64,000 nucleotides of DNA, taken from positions 806,001 to 870,000 of the forward strand of contig NZ_LGYE01000001.1 of the NCBI RefSeq assembly GCF_001262495.1. The letters run 5' to 3'. The position numbers and the translations under genes are program-made. The stretch is from Microbacterium sp. GCS4. GTDB taxonomy: Bacteria; Actinomycetota; Actinomycetes; Actinomycetales; Microbacteriaceae. The notes under the pieces are model-generated. The model was not told where the DNA came from. It saw nothing but the letters and a program-made list of their open reading frames with translations, and ran no database searches. This document shows, one piece after another, positions 8,671 to 16,633 of this stretch. Within the stretch, counting starts at the first letter, position 1, and every line of letters begins with the position of its first letter.

Positions 8671-9744
8671 GTGCCAGACGAAGACATCTCCACGCCCGAG
8701 ATCGGGGTGTCGTTCGTCATGCCCGTCCTGAACGAGCAGGCCTACCTCGAGCACGCGGTGCGCTCCGTCCTCGCCCAGGCGCTCTCCGTACCCGCCGAGC
8801 TCGTCCTGGCGCTCGGCCCCTCGAGCGATGGCACCACCGACCTCGCGCAGCGCCTCGCCGCGACCGACGACCGCATCCGTCTGGTCGACAACCCCCAGGC
8901 GCACATCCCCGTGGGACTCAACGCCGCAATCCGCGCGAGCCGCTACGCCACCATCATCCGCGTCGACGCGCACTCCGAGCTCTCACCCGGCTACGCGGCA
9001 CGGGCCCTCGCCACCCTGGAGCGCACCGGAGCGGCGAACGTCGGCGGGGTCATGCACGCCGACGGCCGCACCCCCTTCCAGCGCGCCGTCGCCCGCCTGT
9101 ACAACTCCCCCGTCGGCCTCGGCGGCGGCGCGTACCACGGCGGCACCCAGGAGGGAGAGGCCGAGTCCGCGTACCTGGGCGTCATGCGCCGCGAGGTGCT
9201 CGACGAGGTCGGGCTCTTCGACGAGACGATCCGCCGCGGTGAGGACTGGGAGCTCAACCTCCGCATCCGACGCGCGGGACACCGCGTCTGGTTCGACCCC
9301 GCGCTGTCGGTCACGTACTGGCCGAGGGAGAGCTGGATCCGTCTTGCACGCCAGTTCCGCGCCACCGGCGCCTGGCGCGGCGAGCTCGTCCGCCGATTCG
9401 GCCGTCGCAACGGCATCCGCTTCTTCGCCCCGCCCGCACTCGTCGTGCTCGTGGCCGCGGCGCTCGTGCTCGGGGTCCTGCAGCTCGCCCGGGTGATCGG
9501 CGGCCCGACCTCGATCGTGCTGTCGATCCTGCTGTATCTGCCGCTGATCGCCTACGTGCTGCTCGTGCTCGCGGTGGCCGCCCTGCCCGGCGGCGGAGGA
9601 CCGCGTCAGCGACTGTGGACGGCGATCGTCATGCCCACCATGCACCTCTCCTGGGGGCTCGGATTCCTGGGCGGCGTGCTGCGCGGAGCGCGCGACACGG
9701 TGGACGCGTCCCGACTGGGCACGCGCAACACCCCGCTCCCCTGA
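8671..9744 (+). CDS. Glycosyltransferase family 2 (ExoA-like), membrane-associated
   Basis: 357 residues. The GT-A domain occupies residues about 10-240: VSFVMPVLNEQAYLEHAVRS, then IIRVDAHSEL (the Asp-Ala-His metal site typical of ExoA-type enzymes), GGGAYHGGTQ, AYLGVMRREVLDEVGLFDE and GEDWELNLRIRRAG (acceptor-side ED). Three hydrophobic segments follow (about 250-275, 285-310, 325-345). The role is sugar transfer to a lipid-linked or surface glycan. The donor sugar cannot be read from sequence. It is flanked on both sides by glycerophosphotransferases on the opposite strand, which argues for a shared surface polymer. The GTG at 8671 is the only start near the conserved fold. Confidence 0.88.
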   Translation: MPDEDISTPEIGVSFVMPVLNEQAYLEHAVRSVLAQALSVPAELVLALGPSSDGTTDLAQRLAATDDRIRLVDNPQAHIPVGLNAAIRASRYATIIRVDAHSELSPGYAARALATLERTGAANVGGVMHADGRTPFQRAVARLYNSPVGLGGGAYHGGTQEGEAESAYLGVMRREVLDEVGLFDETIRRGEDWELNLRIRRAGHRVWFDPALSVTYWPRESWIRLARQFRATGAWRGELVRRFGRRNGIRFFAPPALVVLVAAALVLGVLQLARVIGGPTSIVLSILLYLPLIAYVLLVLAVAALPGGGGPRQRLWTAIVMPTMHLSWGLGFLGGVLRGARDTVDASRLGTRNTPLP

Positions 9745-9768
9745 ACGGCAGGCGACTCGGGGCGGTCG

Positions 9769-11205
9769 TCAGCGCGTGACGAATCCCTGGTCGAGGATGC
9801 GCGCGACCACACGCTCGGCAGCGTGCCCGTCGTCCCTCGCGTTGAACTGGGCGCGCCACGCGGTGTACTTCTCGGCGTAGCGTTCCGTGGCATCGTCGTC
9901 GGCGAGCGCGGCGACCAGTTCGTCCTGCGTGCGCACCAGCGGACCGGGTGCTCGCTCCGCGAGGTCGAAGTAGAAGCCGCGCAGCTGCCCGCGGTAGTGG
10001 TCCAGGTCAGGCACCAGGAAGTACATCGGCTTGCCGGTGACGCTGAAGTCGAACATCACGGAGGAGTAGTCCGTGATGAGCGCGTCGGCAGCGAGCAGCA
10101 GCTGGGCCGTCTCGGGATACCCCGTCACGTCGATCACCCGCGCGCCCGCCCGGTCGCGCCCCGTGTCGATCGTGCGCGAGTGCCCGCGCACCAGCACGAC
10201 CGAATCGGTCTGTTGCGCGAGGTGCTCGGCATCCACGAAGTCCACCATCTCGGCGCGATCGTCGCGCCACGTCGGCGCGTACAGCAGCACACGCTCGCCG
10301 CCGCGGATGCCGAGGGCGGTGCGGATCGCGGCGGCGTCCCCGGTCACGAGCGCGTCGTTGCGCGGGTACCCTTCCACCCAGATCGGCCGTCCGAAGAACG
10401 CGTAGGCCTTGCGGAGGATGCGCTCGGAGTAGGTGTTCTGCGCCAGCAGCACGTCCCACCGGCGCGACTCCTTGACGACCGCGGCCATGCGGCGAGGATC
10501 GAACCCGGGCCGGTGCAACGCCAGACGCTTGAGGGGTGTGCCGTGCCAGGTCTGCAGGACCTTCTGCCCCTCCTTGCGCGCGAACCGCCGGCGCAGCCAG
10601 TCGTTCACCACGAGCAGACGCGCCGCCGCCCGGGCACGCCACCACTCCGGGCTGCCCTCGACCACCGCGATCGCGCCCTCAGGGACCGCGACGGACAGGT
10701 CGACGACACTCCAGTACCGCGTGACGCCGGGCGCCTGGATCGACAGCGCGCGGTCGATGGCGCGCGGGTTGCAGCCCACGCTGCGGCCGTAGAAGCTCTC
10801 GAAGAACACCGCGTTCTCGGTGCCGCCGGTCTGCGCCACGTATCGCCCCTCGAGCGTCGACTGACCCTCCACGGTGTCGTACACGGGGTCGATCGGCGCC
10901 GCGATCCGGGCTCTGCCGTCCGCGACCGCGATGCGGACGCCGGTGAGGACGTGGGCGTCGACGACGACGTCGTCCAGGGATGCCTCGGGGATGCGGATCT
11001 CGTAGGAGCCGGCGGGGAGCGGAAGCTCGGGACCGCCCCAGCGCGCGGCGCGCAGCGGGAAGGTGGCCTTCCACGTCTTGCCGCCGCCGGTGATCCGGCC
11101 CTCCACCCGCGCCCGCGGACCGATCAGGTCCGCCGTGGCGGGACGCTGTCCGGTCCCCGCGATGATCAGCGTCTCTGCCGCCTCATCGATCCGGGCCGTT
11201 GTCAT
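9769..11205 (-). CDS. CDP-glycerol glycerophosphotransferase family protein
   Basis: 478 residues. Residues 1-110 form a beta-rich N-terminal domain with no clear assignment. The catalytic GT-B-like part follows: VLQTWHGTPLKRLALHRPGFD (the WHGTPLK signature), NTYSERILRKAY, VEGYPRNDAL, VLLYAPTWRDDR, VLVRGHSRTID and LITDYSSVMFDFSVTGKPMYFLVPD. These match the TagF/TagB polymerase family (Pfam Glyphos_transf). Its ATG overlaps the stop of the upstream homologue by four bases (ATGA), so they are translated together. The difference from the homologue at 7282-8565 (WHGTPLK present here, absent there) suggests distinct steps such as priming and elongation, which is inference. Confidence 0.9.
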   Translation of the reverse strand: MTTARIDEAAETLIIAGTGQRPATADLIGPRARVEGRITGGGKTWKATFPLRAARWGGPELPLPAGSYEIRIPEASLDDVVVDAHVLTGVRIAVADGRARIAAPIDPVYDTVEGQSTLEGRYVAQTGGTENAVFFESFYGRSVGCNPRAIDRALSIQAPGVTRYWSVVDLSVAVPEGAIAVVEGSPEWWRARAAARLLVVNDWLRRRFARKEGQKVLQTWHGTPLKRLALHRPGFDPRRMAAVVKESRRWDVLLAQNTYSERILRKAYAFFGRPIWVEGYPRNDALVTGDAAAIRTALGIRGGERVLLYAPTWRDDRAEMVDFVDAEHLAQQTDSVVLVRGHSRTIDTGRDRAGARVIDVTGYPETAQLLLAADALITDYSSVMFDFSVTGKPMYFLVPDLDHYRGQLRGFYFDLAERAPGPLVRTQDELVAALADDDATERYAEKYTAWRAQFNARDDGHAAERVVARILDQGFVTR

Positions 11206-12455
11206 GCTGCTCCCTTCGGCGCGGGGATGCCCCGCGCTCGGATCGTGTCGTACACGCGACGGGTGTTCCGACCGTCGCGGAACGCGTGCATCTCCGCGCT
11301 GAGCGTAGCGGACCGCTCCGACCTCGACGCGAACAGCGCCGTGTCGTCGAGCAGGGCGGAGAGCTGTGCGACGACGTCGCCCCAGTCGCGTGCGGCGTCG
11401 TCGCCCGCGACATCCTCGAACCGCCCGTAGAACCCGCGGGTGCGCGCGTACTCCTCCGCGTCAGGCGCGAGGTAGACCACCGGCATGCCGAGCAGGCCCA
11501 CGTCGTAGGCCAGCGAGGAGTAGTCCGTCACGAGCACGTCGACCGCGGGCAGCACGGGCGTCACGTCGGCGAGGAGCGCGGAGCCGAGCATCCGCACCCG
11601 ACGGGTCGGCAGCGGTGGCACGTAGCCGCCCTCCCCCAGAGGGTGCGAGCGGATCAGCAGCACGGCGTCGCGCTCCTCGAGCATGCGCACGATGCGCACC
11701 CATTCCGGCGCGCTGGGGATGGCGGGATCGGCTGCGCCGTCGCGCCATGTCGGTGCGTACAGCACGATGAGCGCACCGTCCGGGAGACCGTCGAGCGTCT
11801 GCCGAAGGAGGGCGGATGCCGCGGCGCGGCGCTCGGACGGATCCCCCGTCGACAACACGTCGACGCGGGGCTCGCCGGTCACGACGACGCGGTCGTCGCC
11901 GAGGCCGAAGGCGGATTCGAGCCGTCCTCGCGAACGGTGGGAGGCGGCGGGAAGCACGCGGATGCGCTGCGCGGCACCGCGGTAGAGGATGCCCACGAGG
12001 CGACGCAGCAGCGCGGCACCGGGAACCGCAGGCACCTGCGTCGTCGCGGGTGAGTCGAGGCCGATGCGCTTGAGCGGGATGCCGTGCCACAGCTGCACCA
12101 CGAAGGCGCCGGCGATCGCGTAGCGGTTCACGTCTCCCAGACCGTGGGTCACGATCACCACGCCGGCGCGTGCAGTGGCCCACCACCCGCGGAGACCGCC
12201 CTTCGGGACGGTCCGGATGCCGAGGGCGGCCGCGTCGCGGTCCTCACGCTCCGACGAGGTGAGCCAGACGGTGTCGTGGCCCTGCGCCGACGCCAGGCGC
12301 TGCAGCGCGAGAGCGCCGTCTCCGACGCCGGCGCCGCACCCGAACACCCAGCGGTCCCCGCGCGGAAGGAGTGCGGTCCCGAGGCGCCCGATGACGTACA
12401 GAGGGATCCGGAGCAGCTTGGCCGCATTGCCGGAGCCGAAAGAGAAGGACGCCAC
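11202..12455 (-). CDS. CDP-glycerol glycerophosphotransferase family protein
   Basis: 417 residues. Conserved segments: VVQLWHGIPLKRIGLDSP, VVVTGEPRVDVLS, VLYAPTWRDGA, LLIRSHPLGEG and LVTDYSSLAYDVGLLGMPVVYLAPD. This is the same family as the next gene (9769-11205), with which it forms a two-gene unit through an ATGA overlap. No membrane helix is obvious; the family binds the membrane peripherally. The GTG at 12455 is supported by TAGGCT six bases upstream. That start lies inside an 11-base-pair hairpin, so initiation may be controlled or the hairpin may only end htrA transcription. The acceptor polymer is unknown. Confidence 0.88.
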   Translation of the reverse strand: MASFSFGSGNAAKLLRIPLYVIGRLGTALLPRGDRWVFGCGAGVGDGALALQRLASAQGHDTVWLTSSEREDRDAAALGIRTVPKGGLRGWWATARAGVVIVTHGLGDVNRYAIAGAFVVQLWHGIPLKRIGLDSPATTQVPAVPGAALLRRLVGILYRGAAQRIRVLPAASHRSRGRLESAFGLGDDRVVVTGEPRVDVLSTGDPSERRAAASALLRQTLDGLPDGALIVLYAPTWRDGAADPAIPSAPEWVRIVRMLEERDAVLLIRSHPLGEGGYVPPLPTRRVRMLGSALLADVTPVLPAVDVLVTDYSSLAYDVGLLGMPVVYLAPDAEEYARTRGFYGRFEDVAGDDAARDWGDVVAQLSALLDDTALFASRSERSATLSAEMHAFRDGRNTRRVYDTIRARGIPAPKGAA

Positions 12456-12481
12456 CCCGCGAGCCTATCGCGCGGGGTGGC
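12451..12481 (-). terminator. Hairpin spanning the start codon of the downstream gene
   Basis: GCCACCCCGCG pairs perfectly with CGCGGGGTGGC (11 base pairs, 9-base loop). The loop carries most of the TAGGCT box and one arm contains the GTG start at 12455. It lies 42 bases after the HtrA stop, so it may terminate that gene. No T-run follows. Confidence 0.5.
12462..12467 (-). promoter_or_regulatory. -10 box TAGGCT (leaderless) inside the hairpin loop
   Basis: TAGGCT, spacer CGCGGG, GTG at 12455. It supports the start of the glycerophosphotransferase pair. Confidence 0.5.
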
Positions 12482-12522
12482 GCCCTTCTCTGAACCGCCT
12501 TCTCGGGTCGGTCGGCCTGTCG

Positions 12523-14196
12523 TCAGCCGGCGAGTTCGCCGAGCGTCACGTCGACCTCGTACTCCTTGCCGCCGCGGATGTACGTGACCTTGGCGTCGCT
12601 CCCGGCCGCCGCGGCCCGCACCTGAGCGGTGAGGTCGTTCGCACTCGTGATCGGCACGCCGTTGAACTTCGTGACGATGTCGTCGGCCTTCAGCCCGGCA
12701 CCCGCTGCGGCTCCGCCGCCGGTCACCTCGGCGATGTAGGCGCCGGAGACCGAGGCGTTCTCGACGCTCGCGGCGTCGCGCACCGAGGCGCCCAACAGGC
12801 CGTGCGTCGCTGCGCCGTCGGCGATGATCTCCTCGGATACGCGCTTGGCGATGTCCGAGGGGATCGCGAATCCGATGCCGATCGAGCCGGACTCCTCGGA
12901 GCTGCCCGCCCCGGCGATCGCGACGTTGATGCCGATCAGCTCGCCCTTGCTGTTGACGAGGGCACCGCCGGAGTTGCCGTGGTTGATGGCCGCATCGGTC
13001 TGGATGACGGCGATCGAGATGCTGTCGGAGCTCTGCTGCTGACCGTTGCCGGGGAGATCGAACTGGAACGGGCCCTGGCTGTCGTTCTCGTCCGGCGACT
13101 GCTGATCCTGCGGCGCGTCCTCGGTGGACGAGTCGGGCAGGGCCGACGACTGGATCTGGATGCTGCGGTTCAGCGCGCTGACGATGCCGGTGGTGACCGA
13201 GTTCGAGAGCCCCAGCGGCGCACCGAGCGCCACCGCGGTGTCGCCGACGTTGAGCTTGGACGAGTCGGCGAAGTCGATCGGCGTGAGCCCCGAGGCATCC
13301 GTCAGCTTGATCACGGCGAGGTCGTAGATCGGGTCGGTGCCGACCACGGTGGCGGAGAAGATCCGCCCGTCCGAGGTGGTGACGCGGATGGTCGGGTCGG
13401 CGACCGCTCCCCCGAGCGTCACGACGTGCGTGTTGGTGAGCACGTAGCCGTCGTCGCTGATGATGACACCGGAGCCGCTCCCCGCCTGGTCGGAGCCGGC
13501 GACCTCGATCGTGACGACCGAGGGCAGGGCGGCGGTCGCGACCGCGGTGGTCTCGTTGACGGAGCCGGGGTTGTTGACCGTGACAGTCTCGGGCCCCTGG
13601 GCGACGCCCGTGGAGTTCTGGTTCGAGATGCCGGTGAGGATGGCCCCGCCGCCGAAGCCTGCGACGCCGCCCACGAGGGCCGCCGCGACGACGATGGCTG
13701 CGAACTTCACGCCGGCGCGCGGCTTCTCCTTGGCCTTGACGGGGGCGCCGAGCGGCTGACCCGGAAGGGTCGCGGTGTGGATGCCGAAGGAGGCGCCGGG
13801 CGCGGACGCGGTGGAAGCGCCCGGTGCGCCCTGCGGACCAGAACCTGCAACGCCGGGGACGACGAAGGGATGCTGGGGGGCGGTCGGCGCGTGCGGGCCG
13901 GCCTGCGGCAGCTGCGCTGCCGGGGCCTCGAACGCGGGAGCGCCACTGGCCGGGCTGTCCGTCGATGCGGGAGCCGCGGAGACCGGTGACTGCGGGGTCT
14001 GAGCGGTCGGTGCCGGGGCCTTCGCTGCCGGCGTCGACGTGAACGTCGAAGGCACCTCGTGCCCCTGACCGGGCGCGGCGCCGGCCTCAGCGGCGGCGGA
14101 GGTCGTCGAACGGTCGACGGTCTCTGCGGCCTCGGTGGACGGCACGGCGTCGTTCGACGCGGGTGCCGAGTGGTCCTGGGTGCTGTCTTCGTTCAT
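12523..14196 (-). CDS. HtrA/DegP-type membrane serine protease with PDZ domain
   Basis: 557 residues. A 160-residue Ala/Pro/Thr-rich cytoplasmic region precedes one membrane helix (about 165-190). Then come a trypsin-like S1C domain and a PDZ domain (about 455-550). The triad is visible: His257 in TNTHVVT, Asp292 in YDLAVIKL and Ser409 in HGNSGGAL. An unusual 40-residue acidic/Gln insert (about 352-391) sits between two conserved strands before IAVIQTDAAINHGNSGG. The protein would act outside the membrane in quality control of exported proteins. The ATG at 14196 has AAGGAG 6 bases upstream. It is divergent from the aminotransferase gene, and no sigma/anti-sigma pair lies beside it, unlike the mycobacterial sigE-rseA-htrA arrangement. 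Confidence 0.9.
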   Translation of the reverse strand: MNEDSTQDHSAPASNDAVPSTEAAETVDRSTTSAAAEAGAAPGQGHEVPSTFTSTPAAKAPAPTAQTPQSPVSAAPASTDSPASGAPAFEAPAAQLPQAGPHAPTAPQHPFVVPGVAGSGPQGAPGASTASAPGASFGIHTATLPGQPLGAPVKAKEKPRAGVKFAAIVVAAALVGGVAGFGGGAILTGISNQNSTGVAQGPETVTVNNPGSVNETTAVATAALPSVVTIEVAGSDQAGSGSGVIISDDGYVLTNTHVVTLGGAVADPTIRVTTSDGRIFSATVVGTDPIYDLAVIKLTDASGLTPIDFADSSKLNVGDTAVALGAPLGLSNSVTTGIVSALNRSIQIQSSALPDSSTEDAPQDQQSPDENDSQGPFQFDLPGNGQQQSSDSISIAVIQTDAAINHGNSGGALVNSKGELIGINVAIAGAGSSEESGSIGIGFAIPSDIAKRVSEEIIADGAATHGLLGASVRDAASVENASVSGAYIAEVTGGGAAAGAGLKADDIVTKFNGVPITSANDLTAQVRAAAAGSDAKVTYIRGGKEYEVDVTLGELAG

Positions 14197-14283
14197 GGTG
14201 TGTGCTCCTTCAACAACGCCCTCTCAGAGTGCGCCCCGTATCTGTGCGTTTCGTATGTCGAGGATGAGTTTCGGCTATGGCCT

Positions 14284-14289
14284 TAGCCT
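14284..14289 (+). promoter_or_regulatory. -10 box TAGCCT (leaderless) before the aminotransferase
   Basis: TAGCCT, 7-base spacer GTTCTTC, ATG at 14297. There is no Shine-Dalgarno sequence. Confidence 0.5.
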
Positions 14290-14296
14290 GTTCTTC

Positions 14297-15496
14297 ATGA
14301 GTGTCATCCCCGGCGCATGGCGGCGCACGGCAGCGGGAGCCGGACTCCTCGCCCCTGACGGGACCGTCGCGCCCACCATCTTCGCAGAGATGTCCGCTGC
14401 GGCGGCCCGAACCGGCGCGATCAATCTCGGCCAGGGGTTCCCGGACGAGGACGGCCCCGCCGAGGTCCTGGAGGCGGCCCGATCCGCGATCGCGCACGGC
14501 GTGAACCAGTACCCTCCCGGCCGCGGCATCCCCGACCTTCTGGCGGCGATCAGCGAGCATCAGCAGCGGTTCTACGGCCTCGAGGTCGACCCCGGCAGCG
14601 AGATCGTCGTGACCGCCGGCGCGACCGAGGCCCTGACGGCGACGTTGCTGGCGCTGATCGACGGACCGGACGACGAGGTCGTCGTGTTCGAGCCGTACTA
14701 CGACTCCTATGCCGCGGCCGTGGCTCTCGCGGGCGCCCGCCTTCGCACGGTTCCGCTGCGCGCGCCGGACTTCCAGCCCGATCTGGATGCTCTCGCGGAC
14801 GCCGTCACCGACCGCACGCGGATCATCCTCGTGAACGATCCGCACAACCCGACGGGGACGGTGTTCGATCGTTCCGTGCTCGAGGAGGTCGTGCGTCTCG
14901 CCGAGCGTCATGACGCGATCATCGTGACCGACGAGGTGTACGAGCATCTGTCGTTCCACGCGCCGCACACGCCGATCGTGACCCTGCCCGGTGCCGCCTC
15001 CCGCACACTCACGATCTCCTCCGCCGGCAAGACGTTCTCGACGACGGGGTGGAAGATCGGCTGGGTGCACGGTCCCGCCGAGCTCATCACGGCGGTGCTC
15101 ACGGTGAAGCAGTATCTGACCTACGTGAACGGATCGCCGTTCCAGCCTGCGGTCGCGGTCGGACTGCGACTGGGTGACGACTACTTCGCCGGGGCCTCTG
15201 CCGCGCTGGCGCACAAGCACGAGATCCTCGGGGACGGACTACGGGCGGCCGGGTTCTCGGTCTTCGCGCCGCAGGGCGGCTACTTCACGGTCGCCGACGC
15301 GACAGCGCTCGGAGGGACGGATGCCGCGGACTTCTGCCGGGCGCTCCCGGAGCGCGCCGGCGTCGTGGCGATCCCGCTCACGGCGTTCGTCTCGACGGGG
15401 AACCGCGCGGAGTACGCGGGGCTCGTGCGATTCGCGGCGTGCAAGCGGGTCGAGGTGCTCGAGGAGGCCGCCGCCCGTCTCGCCGCGGGCTTCTGA
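14297..15496 (+). CDS. PLP-dependent aminotransferase, class I/II
   Basis: 399 residues, fold type I. Recognisable parts: INLGQGFPDEDGP near the start, QYPPGRGIPDLLAAI, VTAGATEALTATLLAL, VNDPHNPTGTVF, VTDEVYEHLSF (cofactor Asp/Tyr) and SSAGKTFSTTGWKIGWV, containing the Schiff-base lysine. The phrase GQGFPD and the overall pattern match kynurenine/glutamine transaminase-type and DapL/YbdL-like methionine aminotransferases, so the substrate is uncertain. The ATG at 14297 lacks a ribosome site but has TAGCCT 7 bases upstream. The gene converges on a nitrilase-family gene 16 bases away; KAT-type aminotransferases and Nit2-type omega-amidases are known metabolic partners, so the adjacency may be functional. 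Confidence 0.85.
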   Translation: MSVIPGAWRRTAAGAGLLAPDGTVAPTIFAEMSAAAARTGAINLGQGFPDEDGPAEVLEAARSAIAHGVNQYPPGRGIPDLLAAISEHQQRFYGLEVDPGSEIVVTAGATEALTATLLALIDGPDDEVVVFEPYYDSYAAAVALAGARLRTVPLRAPDFQPDLDALADAVTDRTRIILVNDPHNPTGTVFDRSVLEEVVRLAERHDAIIVTDEVYEHLSFHAPHTPIVTLPGAASRTLTISSAGKTFSTTGWKIGWVHGPAELITAVLTVKQYLTYVNGSPFQPAVAVGLRLGDDYFAGASAALAHKHEILGDGLRAAGFSVFAPQGGYFTVADATALGGTDAADFCRALPERAGVVAIPLTAFVSTGNRAEYAGLVRFAACKRVEVLEEAAARLAAGF

Positions 15497-15512
15497 CCTC
15501 CGCGCCGCGCGC

Positions 15513-16343
15513 TCAGCGCGGAACGACCCGGTAGCGACGCACGCGGAGCGATGGGTTCGTGGCGCGCACGCGTTCGATCGTCGCCCTCTCGACGGCGCCC
15601 ACGGCGATGCCTTCCGCGACGCCGACTCCCGCCAGGACGACCCCCTGCGGGTCGACGATCTGCGAGTGCCCGACGCCGATCGGCGTCGGGTGATCGGCGG
15701 CGATCACGTAGGCGGTGTTCTCGATGGCCCGTGCCGCGAGCAGCGTCGTCCAGTGATGCTCCTTGAGCGGGCCACGCACCCACTCGGCCGGCACGACGAG
15801 AGCGTCGGCTCCGGCATCCACGAGCGTGCGGGCGACCTCGGGGAAGCGCAGGTCGTAGCAGGTCATCAGCCCGAAGCGGATGCCGGCGACCTCGAACGTC
15901 GAGGCGTCGCCCAGCTCCCCCGCCTGGACCCAATCGGACTCGGTCTGACCGAACGCGTCGTACAGGTGCTGCTTGCGATACGTCGCGAGGATGCCGTCGC
16001 CGCGCACCGCGACGAGCGTATTGCGCACACGATCCGCATCCGACGCCTGCTCGGCGAGCCCCGCGACGATCACGAGGCCGTGCTCTGCGGCGAGCGCCGT
16101 CAGCGTCGTGACGAACTCGCCGTCGAGTGTCTCCGCGTTCGCCGGGAGGCTCTCGTCCATGGGGTCGACGAAGTAGCTGGAGTACTCGGGGAAGACGACG
16201 AGCCGCGCTCCCCTCGACGCGGCCTCGGCGGTGAGGACCGCGATGCGCTGGAGATTGTCCCTGCGCGATGACGTCGGCGCGAACTGGCAGACGGCGACGG
16301 CAACGGCAACCGCGGTCTCGGTGGGTGTCTCAGCGGAGGTCAT
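15513..16343 (-). CDS. Carbon-nitrogen hydrolase (nitrilase superfamily, Nit-like)
   Basis: 276 residues. The Glu-Lys-Cys triad is visible: Glu in VVFPEYSSYF, Lys in ATYRKQHLYD and Cys in FGLMTCYDLRFPEVAR. HHWTTLLAARAIENTAYVIAADH and QIVDPQGVVLAGVG are typical of the Nit1/Nit2 omega-amidase or deaminated-glutathione amidase branch. It is a cytosolic hydrolase of C-N bonds in amides; the substrate is unproven. The ATG at 16343 is preferred to one at 16361 because GAGGGG lies just before it, with a -10-like GAGGAT upstream. It is convergent with the aminotransferase, whose alpha-ketoglutaramate-type product would be the natural substrate of an omega-amidase (inference). Confidence 0.85.
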   Translation of the reverse strand: MTSAETPTETAVAVAVAVCQFAPTSSRRDNLQRIAVLTAEAASRGARLVVFPEYSSYFVDPMDESLPANAETLDGEFVTTLTALAAEHGLVIVAGLAEQASDADRVRNTLVAVRGDGILATYRKQHLYDAFGQTESDWVQAGELGDASTFEVAGIRFGLMTCYDLRFPEVARTLVDAGADALVVPAEWVRGPLKEHHWTTLLAARAIENTAYVIAADHPTPIGVGHSQIVDPQGVVLAGVGVAEGIAVGAVERATIERVRATNPSLRVRRYRVVPR

Positions 16344-16416
16344 CCCCTCATCCTCCCCCACGACACGCCCGTCGGGTCGCGCATCCCGGCCCCGATTCGC
16401 GCACCTCCGATAACCG

Positions 16417-16425
16417 TGATAAGTT
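16417..16425 (+). promoter_or_regulatory. Extended -10 promoter of the initiator tRNA
   Basis: TGATAAGTT (TG-N-TAAGTT) in a conspicuously AT-rich patch, 11 bases before the tRNA. No clear -35 is seen. Confidence 0.5.
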
Positions 16426-16436
16426 ATTCCTTGTGC

Positions 16437-16510
16437 CGCGGGGTGGAGCAGTTCGGTAGCTCGCCGGGCTCATAACCCGGAGGTCGCAGGTTCAAATCCT
16501 GTCCCCGCAA
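16437..16510 (+). tRNA. Initiator tRNA-fMet (CAT)
   Basis: A 74-base cloverleaf folds: acceptor CGCGGGG / CCCCGCA with the C1-A72 mismatch that marks bacterial initiator tRNA. The anticodon stem ends in three G-C pairs (GGG/CCC), the other initiator hallmark. The anticodon CAT is at 16471-16473, the T-loop is TTCAAAT, and the discriminator is A at 16510. The 3' CCA is not encoded. A strong terminator begins 17 bases downstream, so it is a single-gene transcript. Confidence 0.97.
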
Positions 16511-16526
16511 CGAGAATGCGACACAA

Positions 16527-16568
16527 GAAAGGCCCCTGATCAGGAGAAATCCCGATCAGGGGCCTTTC
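16527..16568 (+). terminator. Strong intrinsic terminator of tRNA-fMet
   Basis: Perfect 15-base-pair inverted repeat GAAAGGCCCCTGATC / GATCAGGGGCCTTTC with a 12-base loop, ending in CTTTC and flanked by A/T. Confidence 0.85.
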
Positions 16569-16621
16569 GCTTCCCTGTTGCCAGACGATTTCCCGCCGGA
16601 GTGCTCGCGACGCCGGCCCGA

Positions 16622-16627
16622 TAGGCT
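16622..16627 (+). promoter_or_regulatory. -10 box TAGGCT (leaderless) before the HIT gene
   Basis: TAGGCT, spacer GCACCG, ATG at 16634. Confidence 0.5.
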
Positions 16628-16633
16628 GCACCG

